Of a stretch of 64,000 nt of DNA, positions 16,010 to 23,956 are shown piece by piece; position 1 is the stretch's first letter; each line of letters begins with the position of its first letter. Below the pieces are notes generated by a model. That model had not been told where the DNA came from. It saw only the letters and a program-made list of their open reading frames with translations, and ran no database searches. The stretch lies in NCBI GenBank assembly GCA_000964245.1, contig LANB01000001.1:1950392-2014391 (forward strand), in the 5' to 3' direction. The position numbers and the translations under genes are program-made. The stretch comes from Cellvibrionaceae bacterium 1162T.S.0a.05. GTDB lineage: Bacteria; Pseudomonadota; Gammaproteobacteria; Pseudomonadales; Cellvibrionaceae.

Positions 16010-16609
16010 GTGACTATTCAATATATTGAATCTTCTAAATTGCCCACGTCGTGGGGCATGTTCGAGATGCACGGCTTCGAAGAAGTCGAGACAGACAAAG
16101 AACACCTGGTACTTTCAATGGGCCAATGGGATGAAAACACACCCGTATTGGTACGGATTCATTCGGAGTGTCTAACCGGTGATGCACTTTTTAGTTTGCG
16201 TTGCGACTGCGGTGCACAATTACAAGCGGCTATGCATAACGTTGCCCTTGAAGGTGTGGGGGCGATTTTTTACTTGCGTCAGGAAGGCCGTGGCATTGGC
16301 TTGCTCAATAAAATCAAGGCCTATCATTTGCAGGATAAAGGCGCAGATACCGTTGAAGCGAATGAAAAGCTCGGCTTCGGTGCCGATATGCGCGACTACA
16401 GCATTCTGAAACCGATGATGGAAAAACTCGGTATCAAAAAAGTGCGTTTAATGACGAATAACCCCAGGAAAATGGATGCCCTGAAAGCGCAAGGTATTGA
16501 TGTTGTAGAACGTATTCCCCACGAAACCGGTCGCAACCCCCATAACTTTAATTATCTCGACACCAAGAAAGGGAAGTTAGGGCATTTATTGGGTGATGGC
16601 GAGCGTTAG
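16010..16609 (+). CDS. ribA: GTP cyclohydrolase II
   Basis: A protein of 199 residues that opens the riboflavin pathway by converting GTP to the diaminopyrimidine phosphate. The zinc cysteines are all present in [20 protein letters not shown], and the GTP-binding [17 protein letters not shown] and NPRKMDAL segments are intact. GTG 16010 is preferred because the ribosome site ATAAGG (15997-16002) is seven bases away; TTG 16004 would be too close. It complements the degenerate cyclohydrolase half of the ribB product. Confidence 0.95.
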   Translation: MTIQYIESSKLPTSWGMFEMHGFEEVETDKEHLVLSMGQWDENTPVLVRIHSECLTGDALFSLRCDCGAQLQAAMHNVALEGVGAIFYLRQEGRGIGLLNKIKAYHLQDKGADTVEANEKLGFGADMRDYSILKPMMEKLGIKKVRLMTNNPRKMDALKAQGIDVVERIPHETGRNPHNFNYLDTKKGKLGHLLGDGER

Positions 16610-16627
16610 TCCAGCAATCATTATTTT

Positions 16628-16712
16628 CAAAGTAACTATTTTTTTTAAAGTAACTATTTTTTCAAAGTAACTATTTTTTCAAAGTAACTATTTTTTCAAA
16701 GTAATTATTTTA
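16628..16712. repeat. Five tandem 17-bp repeats between ribA and the ABC permease gene
   Basis: Unit CAAAGTAACTATTTTTT occurs five times, with cores starting at 16629, 16647, 16664, 16681 and 16698; the first copy has two extra T and the last reads AATTATTTT. They fill the convergent spacer and contain no clear dyad, though each T run could aid termination of ribA. Confidence 0.95.
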
Positions 16713-16721
16713 AATAGCTTG

Positions 16722-19199
16722 CTAGTATGCTCTCAAGGTTTTTAATGGCGGCGTGCTGACCACTTTTTTCGTGGAAAGCCAACCGATTAAACCAATAAGC
16801 AGCGCTGCAATCACTGGGCCACTGAGCCAAAGAATAAAATGCGGGGTCCAACCCAATTCAAAAGTGCGCGTCTGCAAGATGTACAGCATCGCTTCCGCGC
16901 CAATCACTGCCAGCAAGCCAGAAAGAAAACCGAGGCTTGCAAACTCAATCACGAGCGTCATGCTCACCAATTTTTTATTGGCACCGAGTGTGCGTAAGAT
17001 TGCGCTTTCCTGCATGCGCGTGTCGAGCGTGGCTTGCACACTGGTGATCAACACCAAAAAGCCCGCACTGAGTATCAGCACCAGAATAAATTCGATACCT
17101 AAACTGACCTGCTGAATAATACTTCTGACCTGATCGAGCATTTGATCGAGTTCCACCACAGAAATGGTGGGGAAGTCGCGGGCGAGTTGATTTAACAGTA
17201 ATTTTTTATCGCCGGGTAAGTAAAAGCTGGTTAACCAGTTAGCGGTATTGCCATCAAGCAGGGGACGATTAAAAATCATAAAAAAGTTGGGGTTCATGGA
17301 GTCCCACTGTACGCTGCGAAAGCTCGCCACTTTAGCGCTGACTTCCTGGCCCGCAATACTGAACACCAGGGTATCGCCCAATTGGAGCTTCAAACCTTTG
17401 GCGTATTCTGTTTCCGCGCTGACCAACAGCTCTTCGTTATTACTTTCTTGCCACCAATTGCCTTCCAGAATTTTGTTGTCACTGCCGAGTGTGTCTGACC
17501 AGGTAAGGTTAAGTTCACGCACATAGTTCATGTTGTTTTCGGCATTTTCACGTCGATCTTTCATGAGGTCGTCATTAATTTTTATGACGCGGCCGCGTAC
17601 CATGGGATAAAAAGGCTGTCGTTCAATCCCTTCTTGTGCGAGCAAGGTATCCAGTGCCGGTTTTTCATTTGGAAAAATATTGAAGGCAAAGTGATTGGGC
17701 GCTTTCTCGGGAATTTGTTGCTCCCATTGTGCGAGTAAGCCTGTACGTACAATCGACATCACAAAAAGCAACATAAACAATACCGAGAAAATCACGATTT
17801 GCAGCGCATTGCTTTGTTTGTGACGCTGTAAATTTGCGAGGCCCAGACGCCAGTTTTTATTCAGTGAGCCCGATAATTTTCGGCTGAGTGCAACCAGAAC
17901 CTGTGCAAAAACCCACACGCCGAGCAAGCAGAGTAGGCCGCCGAGTGCGAGGATGACGGTCATACTGATGCTGCGGCTGTACCAGAAAATTAAAAAAAGT
18001 ACCGCGACACAACCGATAGTGCCTGCGCGCATTTTTGAAATAAGCGTGTCATTCCCGGTTTTTCTTAAGACTCTTGCAGGAGGAACTTGTCGCAGCGCAA
18101 GAATGGGGGGGGCAGCAAAGGCAAGTAAGGCAATAAAACAGGAAAGCGCACCCACAAGCCAGGAAGATAGTGAAGGTGCGACCAGGGCCTTGGGTAAAAA
18201 AGCCGACACAATACTTAACATGGCCGTATGTAAAAACCAGCCACCGAGAATACCAAAACCGACACCCAGTAAACCCAGTACAGCGAGGTTAATTGCATAA
18301 AGCCGATTAATATCTGTCGGTCGCAAGCCAAAGGTTTTTAAGAGAGCGACGTGCGCACTTTGGCGATCAGCGTAACGGCGTGCGGAAATGGCAATTGCTA
18401 AACCGGACAATACGACACACAAACTTCCGGCCAGCAAAAGAAAACGTTCCGCACGATTTAACGCGCCTTCAATACCGCGGTTGCCCTCTTTAATGCCCAC
18501 CCATCGATGATGTTCACCTAAAAGTGGCTCGATCCAGGTTTTAAAGGCTTCGATATTTTCACTGTTTCCCGCAAGCATCCAGGTGTAGTTAATGCGGCTA
18601 CCTGTTTTAACCACGTGTGTACTTTCGACGTCGTCAATATGCATGATCACACGCGGTGCGACGCCGAAAAAACTTTGTGGGCTATCCGGTTCCTTAATGA
18701 TTGCGCGACTCGCGATAAAATACGCTTCGCCCAATTGCACACGGTCACCCGGTTCGATATTCAATAAACCAAAGAGGCGCGATGCCAGCCAGACTTCGCC
18801 GCGCGCGGGAGCGTTGCCGATTTCATCTATCGTGCCAAAAGGCTGCAAGCTGAGTTGCATCTCACCTTTAAGCGGGTAACTGTCGGTGACCGCTTTAACG
18901 CGGCCGAGATGCATGCCCTTGTCAGAAAACACCATACCGCGAAAGCCGAGTGCCGTCGCCGTTTGCAAATCGCGTGTTTTGGCCTGGTCTTGCCATTCTT
19001 GTGAAATCGCTAAAGAACCACGAACTTGGGCATCGGCCGCAAGAAAGTGTGAGGCTTCATCGAGGATGGAGTTTTGAATGCGGCTGACAAATAAACTGAT
19101 ACTGGTGATCGTTGCCGTTGCCAATATCAATGAAAAAAGGAGAAGCGTTAGTTCACCCCCTCGCCAGTCTCGCCACAATAAACGCAGAGCAGATTGCAT
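16722..19199 (-). CDS. ABC transporter permease, FtsX/YbbP family
   Basis: An 825-residue inner-membrane protein. It starts with one membrane segment (LTLLLFSLILATATITSISLFV), a periplasmic MacB-like domain, then blocks of three to four segments around residues 255-430, a second periplasmic domain, and a C-terminal FtsX domain (LVLILSAGFLVLITSVQATLD onward). This duplicated layout matches E. coli YbbP, partner of the ATPase YbbA. The family exports lipophilic or peptide substrates; the cargo is unknown. Its start overlaps the ATPase stop by one base, and tesA lies divergent, the same neighbourhood as in E. coli. Confidence 0.92.
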   Translation of the reverse strand: MQSALRLLWRDWRGGELTLLLFSLILATATITSISLFVSRIQNSILDEASHFLAADAQVRGSLAISQEWQDQAKTRDLQTATALGFRGMVFSDKGMHLGRVKAVTDSYPLKGEMQLSLQPFGTIDEIGNAPARGEVWLASRLFGLLNIEPGDRVQLGEAYFIASRAIIKEPDSPQSFFGVAPRVIMHIDDVESTHVVKTGSRINYTWMLAGNSENIEAFKTWIEPLLGEHHRWVGIKEGNRGIEGALNRAERFLLLAGSLCVVLSGLAIAISARRYADRQSAHVALLKTFGLRPTDINRLYAINLAVLGLLGVGFGILGGWFLHTAMLSIVSAFLPKALVAPSLSSWLVGALSCFIALLAFAAPPILALRQVPPARVLRKTGNDTLISKMRAGTIGCVAVLFLIFWYSRSISMTVILALGGLLCLLGVWVFAQVLVALSRKLSGSLNKNWRLGLANLQRHKQSNALQIVIFSVLFMLLFVMSIVRTGLLAQWEQQIPEKAPNHFAFNIFPNEKPALDTLLAQEGIERQPFYPMVRGRVIKINDDLMKDRRENAENNMNYVRELNLTWSDTLGSDNKILEGNWWQESNNEELLVSAETEYAKGLKLQLGDTLVFSIAGQEVSAKVASFRSVQWDSMNPNFFMIFNRPLLDGNTANWLTSFYLPGDKKLLLNQLARDFPTISVVELDQMLDQVRSIIQQVSLGIEFILVLILSAGFLVLITSVQATLDTRMQESAILRTLGANKKLVSMTLVIEFASLGFLSGLLAVIGAEAMLYILQTRTFELGWTPHFILWLSGPVIAALLIGLIGWLSTKKVVSTPPLKTLRAY

Positions 19200-19861
19200 T
19201 AGATTTCTCGCAGCTCGCCAGCTTCCATTACCAGTTGACGCTGGCAGCGTTTTGCCAATTCCATATCGTGGGTCACCAGAATCAAAGTTGTGCCAGCTTC
19301 TTCATTCATGGAAAAAAGCAGGTCGGCTATTTTTTTACCTGTCGCGGTATCGAGGTTACCGGTGGGTTCGTCGGCAAATAGCAGCGGTGCTTCACAGGCG
19401 AAGGCACGCGCAAGCGCAACGCGCTGTTGTTCGCCGCCGGAAAGTTGTTTCGGGTAGTGGTGATGGCGTTGTGCCAGCCCTACGCGCTCAAGGTAGCGCT
19501 CAGCGAGCGCTTCGACGTTTTCCTGGCCGCGCACTTCAAGCGGGAGTAAAACATTCTCCAATGCGGTCAAACTCCCCAACAATTGGAAGTCCTGAAAGAC
19601 GAAAGACACAAGTTTGCCGCGCACTTTTGCACGTGCTTCCTCATCCAGTTGAGTGAGTTCGGTATTATCCAAAAGAATTTCACCGGAGGAGGGCAGGTCG
19701 AGACCGGCAAGCATACCGAGCAAGGTCGTTTTCCCCGAACCTGAGCTGCCCACAATGGCAACCGATTCACCTTGCTTGATTTCCAGATTAATTCCTTTCA
19801 GGATATCAAGCTGTCCATCGACAACCGGAACCCGCTGACAAAGTTGACGTGTAATGATCAT
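19199..19861 (-). CDS. ABC transporter ATP-binding protein, YbbA/LolD family
   Basis: A 220-residue ATPase with Walker A GSSGSGKTTLLGM (about 37-49), signature LSGGEQQRVALARA, Walker B LLFADEPTGNLD and the H-loop THDMELAKRC. It energises the downstream permease, with which it overlaps by one base. Its start codon overlaps the divergent tesA start: ATGATCAT serves both strands. Most similar in context to E. coli ybbA. Confidence 0.94.
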   Translation of the reverse strand: MIITRQLCQRVPVVDGQLDILKGINLEIKQGESVAIVGSSGSGKTTLLGMLAGLDLPSSGEILLDNTELTQLDEEARAKVRGKLVSFVFQDFQLLGSLTALENVLLPLEVRGQENVEALAERYLERVGLAQRHHHYPKQLSGGEQQRVALARAFACEAPLLFADEPTGNLDTATGKKIADLLFSMNEEAGTTLILVTHDMELAKRCQRQLVMEAGELREI

Positions 19862-20555
19862 TAATGCTGTTAAAACTCGTTTTTTTCTACTGTATTACTT
19901 ACTGTTTTGTACATACGCAACAATTACCTTAGCAGATGACAGGTCGCTTCAAGGTTCGGAATTGCGGAAAAACAATGAAATTCGCATCGCCGTCATGGGC
20001 GACAGTTTGAGCGCAGCTTACTATATTCCTTTGGAAAGTGGTTGGGTTTCCTTATTGGGTGAGCGCTTGCAGCAGCGCTTTCCGGATGACAATGTCGAGT
20101 TACGGAATGCTTCGATCAGTGGCGCAACAACGGCAGCGGGTTTGCAAACCTTGCCTGCGGTGCTGAAAGAATTTAAGCCGCAGATTGTTATCCTGGAGAT
20201 GGGCGGTAATGATGGGCTGCAGGGAAAACCTGTTTCCCTGATAAAGGAAAATCTGCGCAAATTGATTGTGCTTTCAGAGCAACATGAAGCTGAGGTACTC
20301 CTGGTTGGCATGCGCCTGCCGCCTAATTTAGGAAGCCGCTATACCGAGCCATTCTTTCAGAATTTTGCGCAGCTGGCGGAGGAGTATCAGCTCGCATATG
20401 TGCCCTTTCTCCTTGAGGGCGTCGCAACTGTGCCTGGCCTGATGCAAAGCGACGGTATTCATCCCACCGCAGAGGGGCAGCCACAGATGCTGGAAAATGT
20501 CTGGCCGACTCTGGAAGCCCTTATTGCCAGCAAGGTGCAAGCAGAGGATCAATAA
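19854..20555 (+). CDS. tesA: Arylesterase / acyl-CoA thioesterase I (TesA, SGNH hydrolase)
   Basis: A 233-residue periplasmic esterase. A signal peptide (MIINAVKTRFFLLYYLLFCTY..., likely cut after TLA) precedes the SGNH fold: block I VMGDSLSAAY with the nucleophile serine, block II glycine in ISGAT, block III GGNDGLQG, and block V SDGIHPTAEGQ with the catalytic Asp-His pair. TesA/lysophospholipase L1 cleaves acyl thioesters, lysophospholipids and aryl esters. The start is constrained because later codons would lose the signal peptide; it therefore overlaps the divergent ybbA start by eight bases. Confidence 0.93.
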   Translation: MIINAVKTRFFLLYYLLFCTYATITLADDRSLQGSELRKNNEIRIAVMGDSLSAAYYIPLESGWVSLLGERLQQRFPDDNVELRNASISGATTAAGLQTLPAVLKEFKPQIVILEMGGNDGLQGKPVSLIKENLRKLIVLSEQHEAEVLLVGMRLPPNLGSRYTEPFFQNFAQLAEEYQLAYVPFLLEGVATVPGLMQSDGIHPTAEGQPQMLENVWPTLEALIASKVQAEDQ

Positions 20556-20573
20556 GATTTCAGAGGGCGAAAT

Positions 20574-21251
20574 ATGAAGTTGGAAACCGTCGTTCCCTGG
20601 GGGCGTTCTTTTGATGAATACTGCCGCATGTTCAAACTGGAAGACGAAGACCTGCAAACGACCATTCTCGGTTGTGCCGATGGGCCGGCGAGCTTTAACG
20701 CCGAGTTGACGGCCAGAGGCGGGCAGGTTGTATCCGCTGATCCCATCTACCAATTCAGTCGCAAGGAAATTGAAGCGCGCATTGCAGCGGTGTATCCGAT
20801 TGTAATGAATGAGTTGAGTGCAAATCAGGATGATTTTATCTGGGATGATTTTATCGATGTTGAGTCCCTTGGGCTGGCTCGCATGCGATCAATGCAGCGT
20901 TTTCTCGACGATTACGAATCCGGTATTGACGCGGGGCGATATCTCGGTGCGTCTTTGCCCTTTTTACCCTTTGAACCGCAACAATTCAGGTTGGCCCTGG
21001 TGTCTCACTACTTGTTTTTGTATTCGGATAAGCTGGAGGAGACAGATCATATCAAAGCGGTGAATGAGCTTTGCCGTGTCGCCGAAGAAGTCCGTATTTA
21101 CCCCCTGGTTGACCTTCAAAATCAATCATCCCCCCATTTGCTTCCCTTGATGTCGGCTATGTCGAATTACGGTTTTGATTGCCGAATTGAGGCCGTTGAC
21201 TATCAGTTTCAACGCAACGCTTCGCATATGCTTCGGATCAGAGCTCGGTGA
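20574..21251 (+). CDS. SAM-dependent methyltransferase-like protein, function unknown
   Basis: A 225-residue soluble protein. The segment TTILGCADGPASFNAEL followed by GGQVVSADPIY (residues 25-60) reads as a Rossmann-type SAM-binding motif I with the acidic residue at the end of strand 2. The centre is tryptophan and aspartate rich (DDFIWDDFIDV) and the end (VRIYPLVDLQNQSSPHL) resembles the post-strand region of methyltransferase-like proteins. No catalytic motif identifies a substrate. It follows tesA by 18 bases with ribosome site AGAGGG and is probably co-transcribed. A stretch of eight T (21273-21280) may end the transcript. Confidence 0.65.
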   Translation: MKLETVVPWGRSFDEYCRMFKLEDEDLQTTILGCADGPASFNAELTARGGQVVSADPIYQFSRKEIEARIAAVYPIVMNELSANQDDFIWDDFIDVESLGLARMRSMQRFLDDYESGIDAGRYLGASLPFLPFEPQQFRLALVSHYLFLYSDKLEETDHIKAVNELCRVAEEVRIYPLVDLQNQSSPHLLPLMSAMSNYGFDCRIEAVDYQFQRNASHMLRIRAR

Positions 21252-21511
21252 TGTTAATTTAGGTGACAGAGCTGCCGTTTTTTTTATCCACACAAGGGAG
21301 AAGTAATTCTCATTTAAATGTGAGTGCTCACTCGTACTGTGATCCAGTAAACAACATGGGTGCCCGCGATCCAACTCAAGGCTGTCTGCTGCTATACACA
21401 TAGTTAACCCAAGCTTTAAGAGGTATAAGCATTGAATAGTGGCGCGCCTTTCGGTATAACAACTGTCCCCTTTCAGAAATTCAAAAATAATGAAGTTACG
21501 AGGGTAGCACC

Positions 21512-21652
21512 ATGAAAGCTGATGTTTTGACACTGGCCGTAGTGATCTTCGTGGTGGGGATCCTGGTGAGTGGCTTCGGTCTTACAGAGGTATTCAAGGC
21601 TGACGAAGAAGCCCCGCCTGCGGCACTTCAGCAGGGAGTAGCGACCAAATAA
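21512..21652 (+). CDS. Small single-pass membrane protein, 46 residues
   Basis: An ATG at 21512 with the strong ribosome site GAGGG (21500-21504) opens a 46-codon frame ending TAA at 21652. The product starts MKADVLTLAVV, has one hydrophobic helix (VLTLAVVIFVVGILVSGFG, residues 5-23), and ends with a charged then proline/alanine-rich tail (KADEEAPPAALQQ). The helix after a lysine suggests N-in or N-tail insertion in the inner membrane. I do not recognise the family. The 260-base spacer before it shows no other gene. Small size lowers confidence, but start signal and clean topology support it. Confidence 0.6.
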   Translation: MKADVLTLAVVIFVVGILVSGFGLTEVFKADEEAPPAALQQGVATK

Positions 21653-21802
21653 AGAACCTTGGATGTAAACATTTAATTTGTAAATAAAGATCAGTTGATA
21701 AAAATAACAAGACCGGAGGCGACGGACTGCCTCAGTACCTTCTCTACTTTCACCCATTTTACTTTCTCTTTATTTCCCCTCCTGTGTCAGATATTGGCGA
21801 GC

Positions 21803-22453
21803 TTATTGCGATGCACTCTGAATTATGCGTGTCGGTGTGACAATGGAATCCAGCGGAATATCCCAACTGTCGGCGGGGACTTGTTGAACTTCCTGCACAT
21901 CATAAGCGAGCCCGACAAGTAAGGGGCGCGTCGGGCTATTTGCAAATTTTTCGAGCGTGCGATCATAAAAACCGCCGCCCATTCCAATGCGTTGTCCCTT
22001 TGCATCAAATCCAACGAGCGGGAGAAAAATAACATCCAGTTCGTGCAGAGGAACGGTATTGCCGATAGGCTCGGCGATGCCAAAGCGGTTCAGTTTTTGT
22101 TGTGTCCCCAAACCGAATTTTTTAAATGTGAGTTGTTTGTCATGTATGCAGGGTAAATAAATGACACAGGAAAATTTTCTTGCAAGTTTTATTGCCATTG
22201 CAGGATCAATTTCACCATCATTAGCGAGATAAAAGGCTAAACGTTTGCCGCGCGAAAAAAAATCAAGTGCATGCAGTTTTTGGCCTAATTTATAGGCATA
22301 AAATTGACGTTTGCAGGGCGTTATTGCAGCACGGGCTGTGCGCAAAGCAAGGCGCAGCTGGGCTTTTTGTTGCGCTTTCTGCTGCACTTTTTGCTGCGTT
22401 TTCTGCTGCATTTGTAGTTGGACTGTTAGCTGGACTTTATCCATCACATCCAT
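21803..22453 (-). CDS. ygfA: 5-formyltetrahydrofolate cyclo-ligase
   Basis: About 216 residues. It converts 5-formyl-THF to 5,10-methenyl-THF using ATP. Conserved segments are FYLANDGEIDP, the binding loop HELDVIFLPLVGFDAKGQRIGMGGGFYDR, and RPLLVGLAYDVQ. The frame is open further upstream to 22510, but that would run into 6S RNA, so ATG 22453 (or 22444) is chosen. The N-terminus has an unusual glutamine-lysine repeat (QMQQKTQQKVQQKAQQKAQ) encoded by 12-bp tandem units at 22362-22433, absent from typical members. The folate domain is otherwise complete. It lies just downstream of 6S RNA, the classic ssrS-ygfA arrangement. Confidence 0.9.
   Translation of the reverse strand: MDVMDKVQLTVQLQMQQKTQQKVQQKAQQKAQLRLALRTARAAITPCKRQFYAYKLGQKLHALDFFSRGKRLAFYLANDGEIDPAMAIKLARKFSCVIYLPCIHDKQLTFKKFGLGTQQKLNRFGIAEPIGNTVPLHELDVIFLPLVGFDAKGQRIGMGGGFYDRTLEKFANSPTRPLLVGLAYDVQEVQQVPADSWDIPLDSIVTPTRIIQSASQ
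22362..22433. repeat. Six 12-bp tandem repeats in the 5' end of ygfA
   Basis: Plus-strand units such as GCTTTCTGCTGC, ACTTTTTGCTGC and GTTTTCTGCTGC follow in phase, encoding on the minus strand the repeated tetrapeptide QQKx. The two outermost units (ATTTGTAGTTGG, ACTGTTAGCTGG) are diverged. Confidence 0.85.
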
Positions 22454-22460
22454 AAAGAAA

Positions 22461-22635
22461 GGTAGCCCGAAAATGCCGCTGTGAATTGGGCCTTGAACCG
22501 TGAAGTTCAAGGGGGAAGAAACTGCTCAACATCAGGCTTTCCGTCAAGCGGACGTGCACACAGCAAAGCGAGTCGCCTCCGGATAAAGGATTATCGGCTC
22601 AAGGGAATCATCCACTGGCAAACATCCCAGGCATG
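22461..22635 (-). ncRNA. ssrS: 6S RNA
   Basis: On the minus strand between zapA and ygfA, the usual place of ssrS, the sequence shows 6S hallmarks: a 5' closing strand GCCTGGGATG (near 22632-22623) pairing with CATTTTCGGGC at the 3' end (near 22476-22466), the conserved block CCTTGAGCCGATA, and the hairpin CCTTGAACTTCACGGTTCAAGG at about 22491-22511 which closely resembles that of E. coli 6S. Length is about 175 nt. A -10 element TATACT (22646-22641) lies about six bases upstream of the likely start. 6S mimics an open promoter and sequesters the sigma-70 holoenzyme. Ends are estimated to within a few bases. Confidence 0.9.
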
Positions 22636-22711
22636 TATTGAGTATAACACCGAAAAATCGCGATGCTAGTCTTGACTTTTTTTTCTTTGGCTTTCGTTGA
22701 AAAGGTGAGGA

Positions 22712-23008
22712 TTAAAACGACTGAAGGGCCTTATCAATTTTTTTCTGAATACGCGTTAGCGTGTCTTTATCAAGCGACATTTCGCCGCCGCTGGTGCCCT
22801 GAATTTGTTGCAGTTCGTGGCATAAATTCAGTGCAGCCATCACCGCAATACGGTCGAGGCCAATCACCGAACCGGTGTTGCGTATGTTGCGCATGCGCTC
22901 GTCGAGTTCGGCCGCGGCATTGTGCAGGGCTTCGCGTTCTTCGGGCGGGCAAGCAATCTGGTATTCCTTATCCAGAATGTTGACGATAACGGTTTTGTTG
23001 TCAGCCAA
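22712..23008 (-). CDS. zapA: Cell division protein ZapA
   Basis: A 98-residue protein that crosslinks FtsZ filaments at the Z ring. The globular N-terminal domain begins KTVIVNILDKEYQIACPPEEREAL and leads into the long helix (LDRIAVMAALNLCHELQQIQG) that forms the tetrameric coiled coil. Length is normal. It sits eleven bases after the ZapB-like gene and directly upstream of 6S RNA, a conserved order. Confidence 0.95.
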   Translation of the reverse strand: MADNKTVIVNILDKEYQIACPPEEREALHNAAAELDERMRNIRNTGSVIGLDRIAVMAALNLCHELQQIQGTSGGEMSLDKDTLTRIQKKIDKALQSF

Positions 23009-23018
23009 ACGGCGCTCC

Positions 23019-23228
23019 TTAGCTTTGTTGTCCCAGCCCTTTCAGGCGCGAAATCATGGCTTCTACGCGGCTGCGGGCAATTTCATTTTTTTCCATCAGG
23101 CGTGTGCGCTCCTGTTGCCAGGTGTCTTCACGTGCTTTCAGGCGTGCGTTTTCCTTCTCGAGGGAGGTGCACTGGCTTATCAGCTCGTCGAGTTTGGTTT
23201 CAAGATCAAGTAATAGCTTTCTGGACAT
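23019..23228 (-). CDS. TIGR02449-type small coiled-coil protein (ZapB-like)
   Basis: A 69-residue, almost entirely helical protein. Heptad-like spacing runs from LLLDLETKLDELISQCTSLEKENARLKAREDTW to the end. Small coiled-coil proteins of this kind lie immediately upstream of zapA in pseudomonads and relatives and are presumed Z-ring accessory proteins. It is co-directional with zapA and likely heads the zapA transcript. Confidence 0.85.
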   Translation of the reverse strand: MSRKLLLDLETKLDELISQCTSLEKENARLKAREDTWQQERTRLMEKNEIARSRVEAMISRLKGLGQQS

Positions 23229-23398
23229 AATTGTTATTGTAGCGTGCTCCCGAAAATTCAGCCTCTTTACTATATTTGTGCGAGGGGGTGGTGGTCAACG
23301 CATTGCCACCGCCTTTGAGAAGAAAAACACCTAAAATCCCCCAAAAGCCCGCCCCGACTGGACTATGGTAGGATGAGCGCCGGAAACAAGGTGTGAAA

Positions 23399-23956
23399 AT
23401 GTCAGTCGAAAACAGCTTTTTGTATTACAACGAAGCCCTCTTGAACATGGGCGCCATTTCATCAGCGTCAGAACTGCAGGGCTACCTTTGCGGCAAGATG
23501 AGTGTCTGTGCCGAGGTGCCGGATGAATTGCCCGATAGCTGGTTGGAACAGGTTCAGGCGTATATGGATCTCGAATTCCTCAAATTGAGTGATGAACAGG
23601 CCGTACTGCTGGTAGAACTCTATCGCTTCACGCACGACGCCCTGAAGGATGACAGCCTCGGCTTTCGTCCCTTATTGCCCGAGGACGAGGCCAGTTTGCA
23701 ACGCCGTACAGAGGAATTGGCGGCCTGGTGTCGCGGCTTTCTCTATGGCTTGGGTTCCTCGGGTTTACAAGCGCAGGACCAGCTCAGCGCCGAAACCGCT
23801 GAAGCGCTGCGCGACCTCGCGAAAATTTCCCAGGCAGAGATGGAAGATGAAATTGAAACCCTGGAAGACGACTGGGAAAACCTTGTGGAATACGTCAAAG
23901 TGGCAGTGTTAACCATTGATCAGGAATGCGGAGTAGAAAAACATCGTGTCCATTAG
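23399..23956 (+). CDS. ygfB: UPF0149 family protein YgfB
   Basis: About 185 residues of acidic helical protein. Family segments are SASELQGYLCGKMSV (about 21-35) and RTEELAAWCRGFLYGLG (about 100-116). In Pseudomonas aeruginosa YgfB has been reported to dampen AmpDh3 expression through AlpA; whether that applies here is unknown. ATG 23399 is preferred over GTG 23393 because AAGG at 23389-23392 is then well spaced. The stop overlaps the pepP start, consistent with the conserved ygfB-pepP-ubiH operon. Confidence 0.92.
   Translation: MSVENSFLYYNEALLNMGAISSASELQGYLCGKMSVCAEVPDELPDSWLEQVQAYMDLEFLKLSDEQAVLLVELYRFTHDALKDDSLGFRPLLPEDEASLQRRTEELAAWCRGFLYGLGSSGLQAQDQLSAETAEALRDLAKISQAEMEDEIETLEDDWENLVEYVKVAVLTIDQECGVEKHRVH

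Noticed and set aside
16628-16712. CRISPR array
   Set aside because: Units are contiguous 17-mers without spacers; no cas gene.
22454-22510. Longer ygfA start at 22510
   Set aside because: It would place coding sequence inside the conserved 3' half of 6S RNA and adds no family-like residues.
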